Source: Dallia pectoralis (Eukaryota > Chordata > Actinopteri > Esociformes > Umbridae). Taken from it: a stretch of DNA of 64,000 bases. The stretch's first letter is position 1; each line of letters starts with the position of its first letter. Position numbers and translations under genes: made by a program. The notes beneath the pieces were generated by a model. That model saw only the letters and a program-made list of their open reading frames with translations. It searched no databases and was not told the DNA's origin. Of this stretch, positions 1 through 13,600 are shown in pieces. The stretch spans positions 18,147,507 to 18,211,506 of the forward strand of contig CM055743.1 of NCBI GenBank assembly GCA_029465975.1, given 5' to 3'.

Positions 1-3000
1 GTCTGCAGTCTGTACACAGATGACTCGTTCTGATACGCAAAGAAAGATTCTTCATATTGCCATTAACGTCTTTTAGGTTGCCTACCTACCCAGAGTTAAA
101 ATGACAACCTACTTGATACCAATAAGACCCAGTCTAACTGGTCCCAGAGTAGCTGTGTTTTGTGTGTCGACATCAGTGTTGTGGATGCTACTGAAAAAGA
201 TACCTTACCAAGCTACCAAAAACTTCACATTAGAAGTAAGGCTACACTAAGGATGGCTTCATGTACATACATCTTAAATAGAATAGATATTGTTTCAAGT
301 GACACTAAGGCAGGTGAGATGCTGAAAAAAATGACTTTTGGCAAACAAGCTACATAGCTAGATGGCTCGACCCAGATCTTACTTTAATTGAACTACCGCC
401 AAGTTATTACAAAGTAAAAGATCAAACAATAAAATGACCACTCCCTAACTCGTGGTCGCTTTTTGTGTTCAATATAGTGTGAGACATTTTTTGTTATGCA
501 TCCAATTGTTATGATACAGTCCTTGTGCATATAACATTTAATGAGATACTGCCAGTAAATACCAAAAAATAACATAATAGTATTATAGTAGTACCATTAC
601 GTTTTATTTGTTTTTTTTTTCTGAATGCACTTTATACAAGTTTTGCAGTGTTTCGGTGTCCAAGAGTATCAGAACCTATTAAAATTGCCCTTTAAAACTG
701 CACTGTTGAAAGTTTGCACACTGTACATGTTTTCAGAACAGTTTACGTAAGACTTAACGTTATATTTTCTCACAAATTACCCCTTTTCATTTATACCTGC
801 AAGTGAAGAGTTGGATGTTAGCGATGAAAGTGAAAGAGATGGGATATTGGGAAGTTGTTTCAAGGGCTGAGAAATCTGCAATGATTGGATGAGAGAGCTT
901 TTTAAAAGTTGTGTTATTATGGGCTTGGTTAATTTGTCACTTTGTGTGCACACACCTGTCTATTCACTCTAATTGAGTGTTGAATAAAAACAATATAATG
1001 GAAATCCAATAAACTTTTCTGACGGTGCTGAATAACTGAGTGGGTGCTAAAGTTATTGACATTAACTGAAAACCAAACTTGTGACTTTCTTGTGAAACAT
1101 TATTTTAAACGAAACATGTTAAAGCAGGCCAAGTAGCTGATGATGAACACAAACGGTTCCCTGCTTCCACTCTGCTAAATCAATCAACAAATCTATCAAA
1201 TATATTTTATAAAGCCCAACAACAGTTGTCACAAGTTCTTTAAAAAACACCCGGCCTAAAACCTGACAGAGCACACATCAACAAGATGATACACAGCGGC
1301 TGGGAACACTCTCTGGTTGGTCGAATTTAGGAACAAAACCTTGAGAGGAACCAGGCTCTGAGGTGGAAGGAAGTGTTAGACACCCTAGTTCCCTGCTCAC
1401 ATTATATAAAACCTACTGGCATGCACACGTCACAGTGGCTTAAAAAACATTAGTTTTTTTGTCATGTAAGCTACTTGATTTTTTTCTTCAATTAACCACC
1501 GTGGTAGAGTGTTAAGAAATTACCACGAGAACATTGACAAAAGGCTTTAATTCTTGATTAAAAAGTGGGAGAGCAGGATCTGAGCAACCTATTACTTTTA
1601 AAATTGCAGCGTTGTGCAACCTTTCGACCACTAGGTGTCGCTAAAAGACACTGATTTAACAAAACGCGCTGGCACCTCCCCTGGCACCTCCCCATGTCCT
1701 GCTCAGCTCGGAGAACGCTGCAGTGGGATGCATTGCAGTAAAAAAAAATAACCGTATAGGCACCGTGCGAGAGAAGGCTGTTTAATTCGCCATGCAAGCT
1801 CCAGAGAAACCTTTATAACCTTTATTCTAGGCCTGCGGGTTGGGTGTCATCGCATGGCAAAAATGTGCCACTGAGAAAAAAAAATGCTCTTCATGGAATA
1901 ATTTGTTGCCCCATCATCATCATCAGAAGGACAGGAGTGCCTATAATCCACTAGCCCCGGAAGGAGGACACATCTAGAAGCGTCAAAGATCCGGACAGTA
2001 AAATGTGAGAGTGAGACAATGTAAATCCTCCTTATTTATGCTAAATAACACATTTGCATTGTGCATATGAAATACACTTGTTTGGGTGATTTTTTGTTGT
2101 TGCCTATCGGCCTTATTTTGCATGATGTGCAATTAATTATTCATGTCTCCTATGCAGTGACACACGATTTTGTACTGCAATTTTTTCAATACAGGCATAT
2201 AATTATAATAATTAAACGTCAGGATGACAATATATAAGCACATTTTCAAGACATACGGTCTTATTAAGGGGTGAATTAAGATTTCAAGTAGGTCAATTAT
2301 TTTAAATGGCAGATATTGCTAGTATTAATAACCTATTAATAATAGATAATAATACCTAGGTGTTTTTTTATTAAGACATGTGGGCATGGATCTACTAGTC
2401 TGTCAATAAAGATTTAGGACACAAATACTGAATCTATCCTGTATTTGCCGTTTTAATCAGATTCCGATCGATGTCGCAATAAACACGACAGGCAAGGTTG
2501 TAAATGTGTGTGGATCCCCCCAAAAACAAGCTCTTTATATGCTTTCAAATGTTTTACAAATATCCTAGACATTGGCTGAAGTGATTTTCTTTAATATGCA
2601 CTTATTTTATTACACTCAGATGTATTATGTGTTTATCTTTTTTTCTAGATAGTCTCTTCTAGGCCCACTGGACTTGTTGATGAATTGTTCAATAATGAAC
2701 AGTGAATCTTCAGTCTTCCTAAAACATATTTATGTTTAACCCAAAAGTGTTGGTAATAACTGCATGTTAACACTGGCTTGGATTTGTTCTGTTTGACGAG
2801 AAAAACATGGCACTAACAGCCTGTCCCAAGAAATGGTAGGTTATATTTCCTGGGACCACCAGTAAGTAAATGCATGTATTAGTTGCTCTTGATAAAAACA
2901 TCTGCTAAATGACACAGTTTTATTGTACAGCATTTGTTGGATGCAGGGATTTAACACAAACTCTTGTTTTTTTCCTTCTAAGGTCATTTCGAAGAAAGCA

Positions 3001-3164
3001 ACTTCACACCAACTTACCATTTCTTACTTTGCTTTCGCGAGTGAACGATCTCAAGTAAATATCCTACTGTCAAGTGATCAGAGACTTTTGGGATATTTTG
3101 GATCCCTTGGGAGGGCACTGTGCCAGAGGATTTGATCTTTTGTCGATTTATTACGCCGGAGGAA
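1..3164. other. AT-rich 5' flank of the scn1b-like gene
   Basis: No convincing coding exon is visible. Open frames here are short, lack family similarity and have no matching splice-linked partners. The stretch is AT-rich with scattered polyA/T runs. The only recognisable item is a short SINE/L2-type tail near 2.9 kb, listed separately. The promoter and 5' UTR of the scn1b-like gene presumably lie in the last few hundred bases, but I see no definite promoter element. Confidence 0.5.
2875..2918 (+). repeat. Teleost SINE/L2-type 3' tail fragment
   Basis: The text around 'acatctgctaaatgac', preceded by 'gttgctcttgataaaa', resembles the widespread fish tail reading roughly 'gctctggataagagcgtctgctaaatgac'. 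It is diverged and only the tail is present. Family assignment is from memory of fish repeats. Confidence 0.5.
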
Positions 3165-5875
3165 ATGTCTGTTGTGAAGCTAACGCTCCTGTCTCTGCTT
3201 GGTTCCCTCTTCGGTAGGTCCAGTTAACGGCCTTTCTACGTGGATGTTGTGTGGAAGGGTCTTTAAATATGTGGGTGAAGAATTAAGTATGTCAATGGCT
3301 GAATGAAAATATGAAGCACTAATACCAATTCTCCTGCAAACGACAGTGTCTCTGTGTCATGGAGCCTGTGCAGAAGTGGACTCGGACACAGAGGCCGTAG
3401 CCGGGAAAAACTTCAAGCTGGGCTGCATCTCGTGCAAAGCGAGACCCGAAGTGGAGGCCTCAGCCACAGTCCAATGGTTTTTCAGGGGTAAAGGGGAGGA
3501 CTACTTTTCTCACGTGAGTTTCCGAGACCAATTCTACACGTGCCTTTCTGCATTTGACCAGGTTCACATAGTCATTTAGACAAACCAATAAAATAAAAAA
3601 CACAGCTGACCTGCCGATATGGCAGAGTGCCACGTGTAGCTCACGGGAGAGATTCCAGAGATTTCCTGACGAACAAATCGGGTTGTCGTTGTGCCATTAG
3701 ATATACGAATACGACGAGGACGGGGAGCACATTCTGGACGAGCGATTCGAGGGCCGCGTGGACTGGAACGGCAGTAAGAGAAGCAGAGACATACAGGACG
3801 CCTCCATTTTCCTCTTCAACGTCACCTTCAACGACTCGGGCACCTACAAGTGCGATTTCCACCGGCTACTGACGTACTCGTCCTACGAGTTCCAGACTGT
3901 TGTCAAGAAAGTTGTGCACCTCACGGTGGTGGCTAAAGGTATTACATGTCGACCACACCAGTTTCTGAGAAAACTTAAGTGCTTAAATGTTATGCGAGAG
4001 CGTCTGCGTTGCCTTATAAGTACTGTAATCCCCCACCCCCGCCCACCGTCTCTCTATATAGCCACCAGAGGCACGGCGTCCATTGTCTCAGAGGTGATGA
4101 TGTACGTCTCCATTATCGGGCTACAGGCGTGGCTCTACATAGAGATGATATACTGTTTCAGGAAGATCTCAGCGGCAGGAGAGGAGGCGTTACGTGAAAG
4201 CGCGTAAGTTCAACTGTAATCCTATACTTCGCGGCTGCCGCTGTGTCCTTTCGCTTTAGGCGCTCGTCGATAACTGTCCTTTGTGATCGTCCTGTTCACC
4301 CTTTCGTGTCCTGTTCTTTACTTGTCCATCTTGTTTATTCATGTACTCTTTTTTCGTAGTGTCGAGTAAGTGCAATTTCCCCTGTTCCCACTCAATATTA
4401 TCTCCCTGTACTCCTGTCTGTCTGTCTGTCTTTCGCTCAATCTTCATCTTCCTTTCCGTCCCAATTCTCTGTCTCGCTCTTGTCATCCCTGTGACCCACG
4501 ATCGTCACATTTGCCACTCTCTAGAAAGGCCAAAGAAGGTAAATGTTCAGAAGAACTTTTCTTTGCTTGCTTCAGCAGTCTCAGAATCAGTAATTCGCAG
4601 CTGCGGTGTAAAAGCTCAACACGGTCGTCTCAGGAGAACTCGTGTTGTCCATACACAATCATTGTCTATTAAGTAGACCATATTTATGTTAATGCATTTG
4701 GCCTTTAGGCTTTGCTCTGGGGGATGCTATCGGTGTGGGGCAAGTGCTTTTTAATGTACGTTTACACTGGCTACACTGGATCCCTGTAAGCTAATGTCAA
4801 AGCAAACAACACTATACCTGACATCTATATGAAACGTAGAAAATTATGCAACAAAGAAACAGAATATTGCACCATTGTACGTAACAGAATATGATCTCAC
4901 AATAGCTTTCTTTCGGACGAAGGAATCCTAATTACCACGGTAAGACCGAATAAAACACGTAGTCAACCTTTAATTTCTGGATGAAAACTGGTTACATTTT
5001 TCTCTCATGTGGCAATAATTCAAGTACCATAATCCAAAACAGATTGTACATAACAGAAATGACATGAATACATATGTGACCCATTAAGGTCAAATAGTTA
5101 AATACACACAGTCGGAAACGTAGAATTTGAATTCCCAATTTACTGTAAATATGTGTTGGTTGAGTGCCACAAAAAATGTAACATCCAAAAATTGAACACG
5201 TTAACAGCCAAGGAGTCCACAGCCTGTAAACGAGTTCAAACATACTGGACATCATCTCAGCTGACAACGCTTGCTTTGCTATATTTAAACTGTTTGTCTT
5301 AAGGTGATCGGCTTAATGGAAGGTTAAAGGACGAAAGTGATGTGTGAACGGATGTTCACAAATATAGGATGTATGTTTATATGGGTGGAATGGACTGGCA
5401 CACAAAACAATTCTGTGCGCTTGAGATCATTCAAACGCTTTCGATGATCCGAGTAGCAAGAACGACTAGATGGTTCGATCGACCAGAGCAGAGGAACGGA
5501 GGTCAGGATATCTTTTCGGTAATTAGCAGACGATGATTTTCTAACCATTTCGATCTTCCTCCTTTTCAGAAATGCAGAATATCTAGCGATAGCTTCAGAG
5601 AGTAAAGACAACAGCGCAGGCTTGCAAGTGGCAGAATAATCTGGGTAAGTCATAAGAAAATGGCCTCCGCAGCTCATTTGGTAGAGGGCAGGGTTGTTGG
5701 TTCGCTTCCAGCTAGGGACCAGTCCAGAAATATACACACAAAATCGCCGTTCAACTGCCTGGCGCAAGATGAACGCTAAGTAACTTCAATGTAAAGCGAA
5801 CTGTTGTTGTTGTTTACACAACTGATTTTTTCTTACAGATACTCAAGGGGTTCCATCTACGACCTGGTCACGTGA
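3165..5875 (+). CDS. scn1b: Voltage-gated sodium channel beta-1-like subunit (last exon tentative)
   Basis: Single-pass membrane auxiliary subunit of voltage-gated sodium channels; family members modulate gating and act in cell adhesion. Exons read here are 3165-3213, 3347-3513, 3701-3938 and 4062-4203, with a tentative last exon at 5839-5875. Exon 1 encodes a signal peptide (MSVVKLTLLSLLGSLFG). Exons 2-3 encode one V-type Ig domain, with the CISC cysteine pair, FEGRVDWNGS, and DSGTYKC before the second Ig cysteine. Exon 4 encodes SIVSEVMMY and the transmembrane helix ending EMIYCFRKIS. Exons 2 (167 bp) and 4 (142 bp) match the lengths I recall for human SCN1B, and phases agree. SCN1B is favoured over SCN3B by the VVKK and ASIVSE segments. 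The C-terminus is uncertain. The acceptor at 5839 gives a short tail (about 210 aa in total) that does not resemble the usual YLAI-containing end. A 14-nt microexon at 4525-4538 would give an alternative tail. Confidence 0.85.
5665..5735 (+). repeat. tRNA-derived SINE head fragment
   Basis: The sequence 'cgcagctcatttggtagag' followed by 'gggttgttggttcgcttcc' looks like the A-box and B-box portions of a tRNA-derived SINE. The spacing and the text after the B-box do not permit a tRNA cloverleaf. It lies in the 3' half of the scn1b-like locus. Confidence 0.55.
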
Positions 5876-6409
5876 CCATCCAAACGACCTCGTGGATCGC
5901 ATGAAAACACCCTCGAGATAAACAGTATCCGCACTCTCTGGTTCTTTTATTACCTTACCCGTAACAACTTTATTAGATGTTATATAACATTGTCACTTTG
6001 AGAGTAGCATGGTTCCGTCACATCTGTATGTACGACACAAAAAAGCATGTATATAATTCAGCTAACGAATAACTAATCCAGCATTGAGGTATTCTTTCTC
6101 GGACGTTGCGCTTTGTCCGTCTGACGTGAGCACGTATACGACGAGGTGTTGTCAGACAATGAGTCCGACTGAAAGGTTACCGGGAGAGCTTTGCGTTGTA
6201 TTAATCAATCCATCCACGTCACCGGTAGTATTTCTTATAGATTGCACACAGCCATCATAAAATGTGCTGAAATTCAAAATGTATTTACGATAGCGATCGG
6301 CTGGGATGGACAGTCTTCTAAGTTCGATTGGCCTTGCTAGATGTACATTCAAGGAACAGGCATACGATGTACACTGTTATGTGACGATGACGATGTAACC
6401 TTTTTTTAT

Positions 6410-6415
6410 AATAAA
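6410..6415 (+). terminator. Candidate polyadenylation signal (scn1b-like)
   Basis: AATAAA on the + strand, downstream of the tentative scn1b-like stop at 5875. Assignment to that gene is inferred from position only. Confidence 0.35.
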
Positions 6416-6453
6416 AAATCAAATGATTAAAAGTACCATTTTTATATTGAGTT

Positions 6454-6459
6454 TTTATT
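6454..6459 (-). terminator. Candidate polyadenylation signal (naxe)
   Basis: AATAAA on the - strand (TTTATT as written), 275 bp beyond the naxe stop. It lies about 40 bp from the opposite-strand signal at 6410, so the two convergent transcripts probably end close together. Confidence 0.4.
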
Positions 6460-6733
6460 TTTTTAACATTTAAACAACCAGAGTGCTACAGCTGTTAGGA
6501 AGAATTCTCCCCAGAACTTTTTAACCGCAACAGCAAGAGACCCACAAACGTAGATATAACCTTTCCTGTTATAATGGAGTCAATAACTTCTTAAACCCCA
6601 AGTGTGCTTGCACAGCCTTTTCCCAATACAGTTGACACAACTAGTAAAGTGCACAATAACACATGTTATATAGTAGTATAACTTCTCTCAGTGTTACCCA
6701 CAACAATTTCTGCCACTACGTCACCTATTAGCA

Positions 6734-8877
6734 CTATGGCAGTTGGTACACACAGTCAGTGCCGGGATACTTGGGTAGGTTGAGCTTGTACTTCACCTCC
6801 AGGGCAGGAGGGACAAAACGTCCCCCCAGATAGTGGTAGCGTCCCCGGAAGTGAGCCGCGGACTTCTTAGGTGCCGTCAGGGAAATAAGCATGTCAGGTT
6901 GAAGTCCATCTGTGCTGCCCTGCTCCACGTCCCAACCTGAAGAAAGAAAAAGTACTTTTGGAGGATATAAAGATATCACTTTCATTTATTGGCCATCCAT
7001 CCGACTTTTGAGCAGACTAAATTGTACATCAAATTAAACCAATTTAAACCAATTTAACTGCAATTTTTTTATAAAGATGACCGAACTTCCTTCAGCAACT
7101 TGGGCATAGTGAAGACGGGATATTTTACTCAACAAACTTACAAGTGGAAAAAAGTGTGTATATTTGAGAGTGAAATTAGTTTGGGGCCCACTAACCTGAA
7201 GGGATGTCAATGCTAGCTATGGGTACAGTGGTCTTCTTCAGCACATCCAGGATGGAGCCAAAAGGCTCCCGTACTGCACCCTTGAAACTGAAGCCAAAAA
7301 TGGCATCTATCACCAGGTTGTAAGCCTCATCGATCACCGCGGCCTAAGCAGATAATTTTATTAAACTATTAGTTTACCAGGTTTCACCTCATTGGGAATA
7401 AAAAATACATCTCCAGGCACACAAAAGTCACATACAATCAGAACATAAAAACTCTTTATTATTACATAAGCAACATCATTGACCGTAAAAAAAAGTGGAT
7501 GCTACAATTGACTGGTCACGGTCCGCTCGTATCTTGTGTAGACAAAAAAAAATCCGAAAATAACGACCATTTTATAAAAATTCACAAATGATTTACCTGT
7601 TAGCAGACAAGTTGAATTAGGTGTTCTAGATCTGTAAGCAAATACATAGAAGTGGGGTGTAACCCGCAAAAAGGTATACACAAAACTGGGGTTCCCCACA
7701 AAAAAAGGTTTAAAAAACCACCAGTCAACATGAGCTGGATAACTCATTCAACCTGCCCTCTGGACTCCTGAAAACACATGATTAATACCAGTCTGCCACA
7801 TGCAGTCTCACTACTACCTCGGGCATCTCAGTCAAAAACGTAATGCCCATCTTCTCACACTGGGTGGTCAGGCTCTGGAACAACGGTTTGTTTGGCCTTT
7901 TGGGGTATAGCACTGTGGGTTCATAGCCCTGTAAACAGACACACACACACAGTGTCATTTATAGTCGCACTTTCCAACAGTCGACCTTTGCCAGTCGCAT
8001 TCGATTTCAGACGAAGCACCGCGCAATATCGAATTCATGCCTTGACTACTTTATAAAAAGAAACAACTTTCTAATCTAGGCGCGGCGCTTCGGTAGTTGT
8101 GACCGTAATATCGGAGGAGAGGGCCACTCACAAAGAGTTTGAGATGTCTGGCACAGACCAGCCCATCGCCTCCGTTGTTTCCTGGTCCACAGATGACGAG
8201 CAGTGAGGGTCTGGCTCTGACCAGAGAGCTGGCGGGGTAGCCCTGGAGGTGAGGAAAGCCGGCAAGCGAAGAAACGTTAGTAAAAACACATGACTGACCT
8301 TGTGTGGTTCAGAAGTCTAAGCCGCTGCCGCCAATGCACAGTTACTCCTGCAGCATCGGTTCGACTACGAGACACCCCCAAGTACCTTGGACTACAGTCG
8401 TATTTGTGAGATTTTGTGAGATTTTGTGGATTGAAAGCACGCCATTGGCTCACCCTGGCAACAGCAGTGGCACAGCTAAGCCCTGCCAGCTCCATGAGTT
8501 GGTCTACACTGAAGCCATACTCAGTGAACAACTCCTCGTCAATATGCTGCGCCTCCTCCTGCCTGGCGATAAAGACAGTGTTAACACATCCACAAGCAGA
8601 AACATGAACAGACGGGCTCACAGACACTCAGACAGTTGCTCACTGCTAGGCAAAAAGAAATGTACCACACCTTTGGTATGGACGACACAAAAACGGCAAT
8701 TTCTTACCCAAGGTATTTGACGTGCTGTGCCATATTGGACGCCTGTCGAAGGAAACAGTCCTTATGTTGACTGCTTGTCACACTGACCAACGGACATACT
8801 CCCTTCTGGGTCAAGACTCTGGTTGCCTGTGATGTCACTAGGTACCCGATACCAAACAGAGCATGCAGATTCAACAT
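6734..8877 (-). CDS. naxe: NAD(P)H-hydrate epimerase (AIBP)
   Basis: Epimerises damaged (R)-NAD(P)HX to the S form for repair by the dehydratase. The mammalian protein also binds apoA-I. Coding exons in transcript order are 8877-8708, 8562-8454, 8242-8132, 7928-7818, 7343-7196 and 6936-6734. These total 852 nt, 283 aa plus stop, close to the human 288 aa. Phases all join. The YjeF_N domain shows [15 protein letters not shown], the nucleotide-binding loop [32 protein letters not shown] and IDIPSGWDVE, ending in [16 protein letters not shown]. The N-terminus from the chosen ATG is basic and hydrophobic, as expected for a mitochondrial presequence. A second in-frame Met just before AQHVKYL could give a shorter cytosolic form. 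naxe is convergent with the scn1b-like gene and lies 1.2 kb downstream of lmna on the same strand. Confidence 0.95.
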
Positions 8878-10070
8878 TCAGGTCCTTCAGCTGCCTGGAT
8901 CAGGAGGAACACATTTACATTAAAATGTCAGAGCCTGGTTGAATAATGGCATGTATGCTGAAAGTGAATAAGATAAGCTGTTGTTATTGACATGGTGACA
9001 GGCTTAGTTTCAGCTCTCTTGTTAACCCCCATTAACTCTAATGGGAAATGTTTGGACTACACAGTAGGGCAACAAGGTTAGTTAGAGCACAAACTAATTA
9101 GAAATTGAGTGATGTTCTTCCTAGCTCAAATATTACTCACATCTTACAAAGAAGCAATTAGCCAACACCAACATCTAAATAACATAAAATAAGTGAATGT
9201 ATTCAGAATCAAATTCAATGTAATGCAAATACTCACAACAGACGAGTCAATTGATACAATCTGCAGTTTATTGGTTATAATTTCATGTGACTGGTGCTGT
9301 TTGTTATTATGGTGTGAACGGCACTTATATTTACTTCCTTAATAAACATCAAACCAACGAGTGCGTAAACCTTCTTTTGGTAGATCGAGCCCAAAATAAA
9401 GCTGCAGCGCCACCTACTGTCCTGGAGTGTATAGACGCCTCCGCCATGACCACCATAGACTGAAGTCCAGAACAATCTCAAGAAATATATTTTTTTACAA
9501 ACTTTAGTCTACATTGATAAAAGTGAACGTGTCTCACCGATATTTCCACGATGATAAAAATGAAAAGGAGACAAAAACATCTTTGAAGTGGAACTAAAAT
9601 TCCTTATTAAAGACTTGAATGGTGTTAGAACCAAAAGAGACAGGACATGTAAAATGTCAAACAAATTAAGGTTAAGAATAAAATAATAAAACACTTACAA
9701 CTTTAACATTAAACAAGTGAAATCGACAATAAGGACACACGTAAAAAATCTATAACGTTTTATTGATTCATGCAAAGTTATTCAATTATATTCTTTAAAG
9801 GGGAACCCTGAAGACATAACATGCACAGATCCATTACAACATGTATAGCTGTCCTGTCAGCAGCAACAGTCGTCAAATGTAGTGTTCAGCTGAACCTATG
9901 AATGTGCTTCTCCTGGATCTAAACAACATTCAAATACCAAAGTGTGCAGATTGAGATCCTACGAAAAAAATTAACAATTTTCCCCAAAACTTTGACAAGC
10001 TATAAAAGGAAGGAGTATGAAAAAAGAACAAAAAAAATATTAAAAAGTGTTGCAGCTGTAATGCACTGCC
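8878..10070. other. naxe-lmna intergenic region with lmna 3' UTR
   Basis: No coding exon is seen. The right part should hold the lmna 3' UTR. An AATAAA on the - strand at 9759-9764, about 310 bp past the lmna stop, is a candidate lmna polyA signal. The naxe promoter must lie in the left part, but no clear CpG-rich core or TATA box is visible. Confidence 0.5.
9759..9764 (-). terminator. Candidate polyadenylation signal (lmna)
   Basis: AATAAA on the - strand, about 307 bp downstream of the lmna stop codon at 10071. Supported only by motif and position. Confidence 0.45.
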
Positions 10071-10608
10071 TCACATGATGGGGCAGCTCTCCATTCTGGA
10101 TCCGCTCTGTAAAAGAAATTACAAATTAATTAGATTCATGGAATAAGGGCATGTGTTCTGGATAAGGGCATGTGTCAAACTACTCAAATGTAAATGTTAT
10201 GAAGCTCAGAGATTTTACATCCAGTCAAATCAAACTCACAACCCTAGGACTTATTACCTTACGAGGGGTGCTGCCGCTTACAACATAGGAGTGTGCCAGG
10301 AGGCCGTCAGCAACGCCCCCACTGCGGGTGGAGCGGGAGGCAGAAGACACACTGGCCGACTGGTTTTCGGACGGCAGGCCACAAGAGCCACACCGGCTCC
10401 GCAGGTTATACTCACCTCCATCTCCACCGCATGTGCTATGAGCCACCTGCAGGGGGCGACAGAAGACACATCCAATTACTACTGTTGTTTTGCTCCATGC
10501 CTAATAGAAGCACACCTATTTAATTCTTGAGACAATTCGTTGCACTCACCATATCCTCGTCATCATCCTCGAATAGGGTACGGGTCACCTTTCTCATTGC
10601 CATTTCCT

Positions 10609-10650
<42 letters not shown>

Positions 10651-13600
10651 GTATTTAGTTTATTTAATTTCAATAAAGCCCATTGAATTGAATTATTTGT
10701 TATTGCTGTCATTGCATTAGATGCATGTGAGCTCCTACCTCTCCACTGGCACTGATCAGAGTGGTCTGGAACTGTTCTCCAATGCCCCATGATGTTTGGT
10801 TCTTCCACACCAGGTCTGAAGGGGGATTGTGGCTAGCACCTGCTGTAGATGCCCAGATCTGACCCAACACCAAACATTCAATTAGTGTTTTTCAAGCAGA
10901 GTTTGTTTTTCATTTTTCAATCGATGAGGTTATCAACCCATCACATCCCTGCAGTAGTGGTATGTTTTTTAGGTATTTTTTTTAGATCATTACCAAATGG
11001 TTGGTTTCTTAGCTACCACAGGTTCTCACCGTGACTCGTCGGCTGGCCTTCAGGGTAAATTTAGGGGGGAACTTGAACGTGATGGTTGCACCTGAGCCCA
11101 CCTGTCGCTTCAACAGCCAGTTTCCCAGGATTTGGTCCTGTGGGGGAGATGTAACAGATTACTTTAAGTCCCTATCTCAAGTGCTAAGGTAAGCTAACAT
11201 GCTAATAACCTAATAACAAACGTACTTTCGTGCAGCCCGATAAATCCCGCTCTCACCTCATTCGCTTGATTGCTGAGCCGCACAAACTTCCCGTCCAGGT
11301 CCACTTCACTCACAGTGACACGTCCGCTGGCCGACGCCTGCTGGGTGATGCGCGTTCGCGCCACACTGCCCCCTATCAGGCTGGAGACGTCACTGTCGTT
11401 GTCATTGAGACGGCGCTTCTTTGTAGAGGAGCTGCAGTGGACGGCGCACGCACCCGAGCCAGTGGAACGTCTTTGTGCCGCTCGTGTGGGAGGAGGGCTC
11501 GGGGACAGACGAAGCCTTGGGGTGTAGAACCGAAGCACGATGAGAAAGGACATTGAAGAACAGACATAGTCTGCTGTATCAGGGCATCTGGCGTGTTTAT
11601 ATTACTAGTCACATATTTAGAGATTCACATCTCACAAAAGTTAGTACACCCCTCACATTTTTGTAAATATTTGACTATATCTTTCCATGTGGCAACACTG
11701 AAGAAATGACACTTTGCTGCTACAACGTAAAGCAGTGAGTGTCCGGCTTGTATAACAGTATACATTTGCTGTCCCCAGAGTATTCCGTGTACCTCTGCTC
11801 CTCTCCCTCCAGTAATTTCCTGTAGGCACAGATCTCCATGTCCAGGGCCAGTTTAACATCCAGCAGCTCCTGATATTCGTCCAGCTGCCGCTGCATCCTC
11901 TCCCTAATCTCGGCCATCTCTCTGTCCTTCTCCCCAAGCAGACGGCGCGTGGTTTCTCTCTCGCGGGACCACGCCTCCTCCAGGTCCCTCACTTTGGCGT
12001 CACGGGCCGCCAACTGGAACAGGCGTAAAGGATCTAAGCCTCGTGGATATTTGCCTGAATCAAGTATTCTGAATAGAAACTCTACAACCGACGCAGCTTG
12101 ACAGGGTAGAACACACTGGAACAATCTCTACCTGCTTCTGCAGCTGGCTCAATTGAGTGGACAAGGACTCGATGCGTATTCTGCTCTGCTGAAGCTCCTC
12201 GTGGGCCCCACCCAACAGGTGGCTGTTCCGGTCAGCCGACTGACATGCGTTCTCCAGCTGACGGAGACCAACAACAGTGCACAGGTACATGGTATTATGG
12301 GGACCAGAATGGTGGACTCAATTGATGCAGTTCACCGTAAATGTAATTCAACCAACCGACACATCAAATGAAACACTTGAGATCCAATCTCTCAACCAGT
12401 AGGACACACGCACCCCAGTGTCTTTTTGAATGCATTACGGGCACATTCCTTGCCTCTTTTGGTACTTTTAAATCGTGCGGGTGGGTTACCTTAGATGTAT
12501 AGGTTTTCTCTATGTCTTCCTTGTACAAATTGATCTGTAGCTCTTGCTGAGAACGGATCTCCGTAAGCGCCTCGGCCAGCCGGCTCTCAAAGTCCTCCTG
12601 CTTTCCGTTAATCATCTCCACCATGCGGGACTCGTGACGCCGCTTGGTCTCTTTCAGCTCCTGCAAGAGATTTACCAACAAAACAAAATGTTCACGACTA
12701 CAATTGTCCCGGGTTGTCTACCATTTTGAGAATGCAAAGTTCTCTACGAGGTAAATGTTTTTTCTTATTTGAGCATAACTGCCGTCATATCAGACTGACA
12801 TCTGACTTTGATGTCATCTAACTTAAGCATTGGCAGACTGTATCTTTAACTTTAGACAGTCCGACCTCACTGTAGAGGTTCTTCTGGAAGGCAAGCTCCT
12901 CTTTCAAGGTCTGGATGCGGTTTTCTCCATCTACTCTCCTCAGCATCTCGTCCTGCAGCTGCTTCTTAGCGTCGCTCAGGCTGGTGTCCAGCTGAACCAA
13001 GAGGAAAAGGGTTTGGATATGACTGGCTTTCACACACAGGTAGATCGGTACATTAAACTGGAATGAACTTGACGTGACAAAAGCGAGTGCCTCTTAAAAA
13101 CACTGGTGAGATGCATTACTGACTATAACCCGAAAGATCGGATGTGACTTCACCTTAGCTAGCTGGGTCTTGAGGTCCCTGACCTCAGCCTCTAGGTTGC
13201 GTTTCTCGCCCAGGGCAGTGGTCAGAGATGCATCCTTAGAGTTCAACAAAGCCTCCAGGTCCTTCAGACGGAGTAGCGCCCCCGCTAGGTCAGACTCCTT
13301 TTTTGTGTTCCTAAAAAGACATGCATTTGTAGTCACTGGTTTGTATAATAATAACTATAATGAGAAATGTTGCCGATCTACAAATAACCACATTCATTTT
13401 TCTACATGTAAGAAAATACTGTATCCACTAACCTCTCAACACCAAACGCAAGTAACAAAACAAATCCTCTTTCAACATTGCAAATTATACAGCCCAATGC
13501 AGCATAATATATTAGAAATACATTTAAACCGTTTCCTTTGCTAATTCCTAAATATAACCAAACATGTGCAAATATATCTAAAGGGAAGCCTGAAAGGGAA

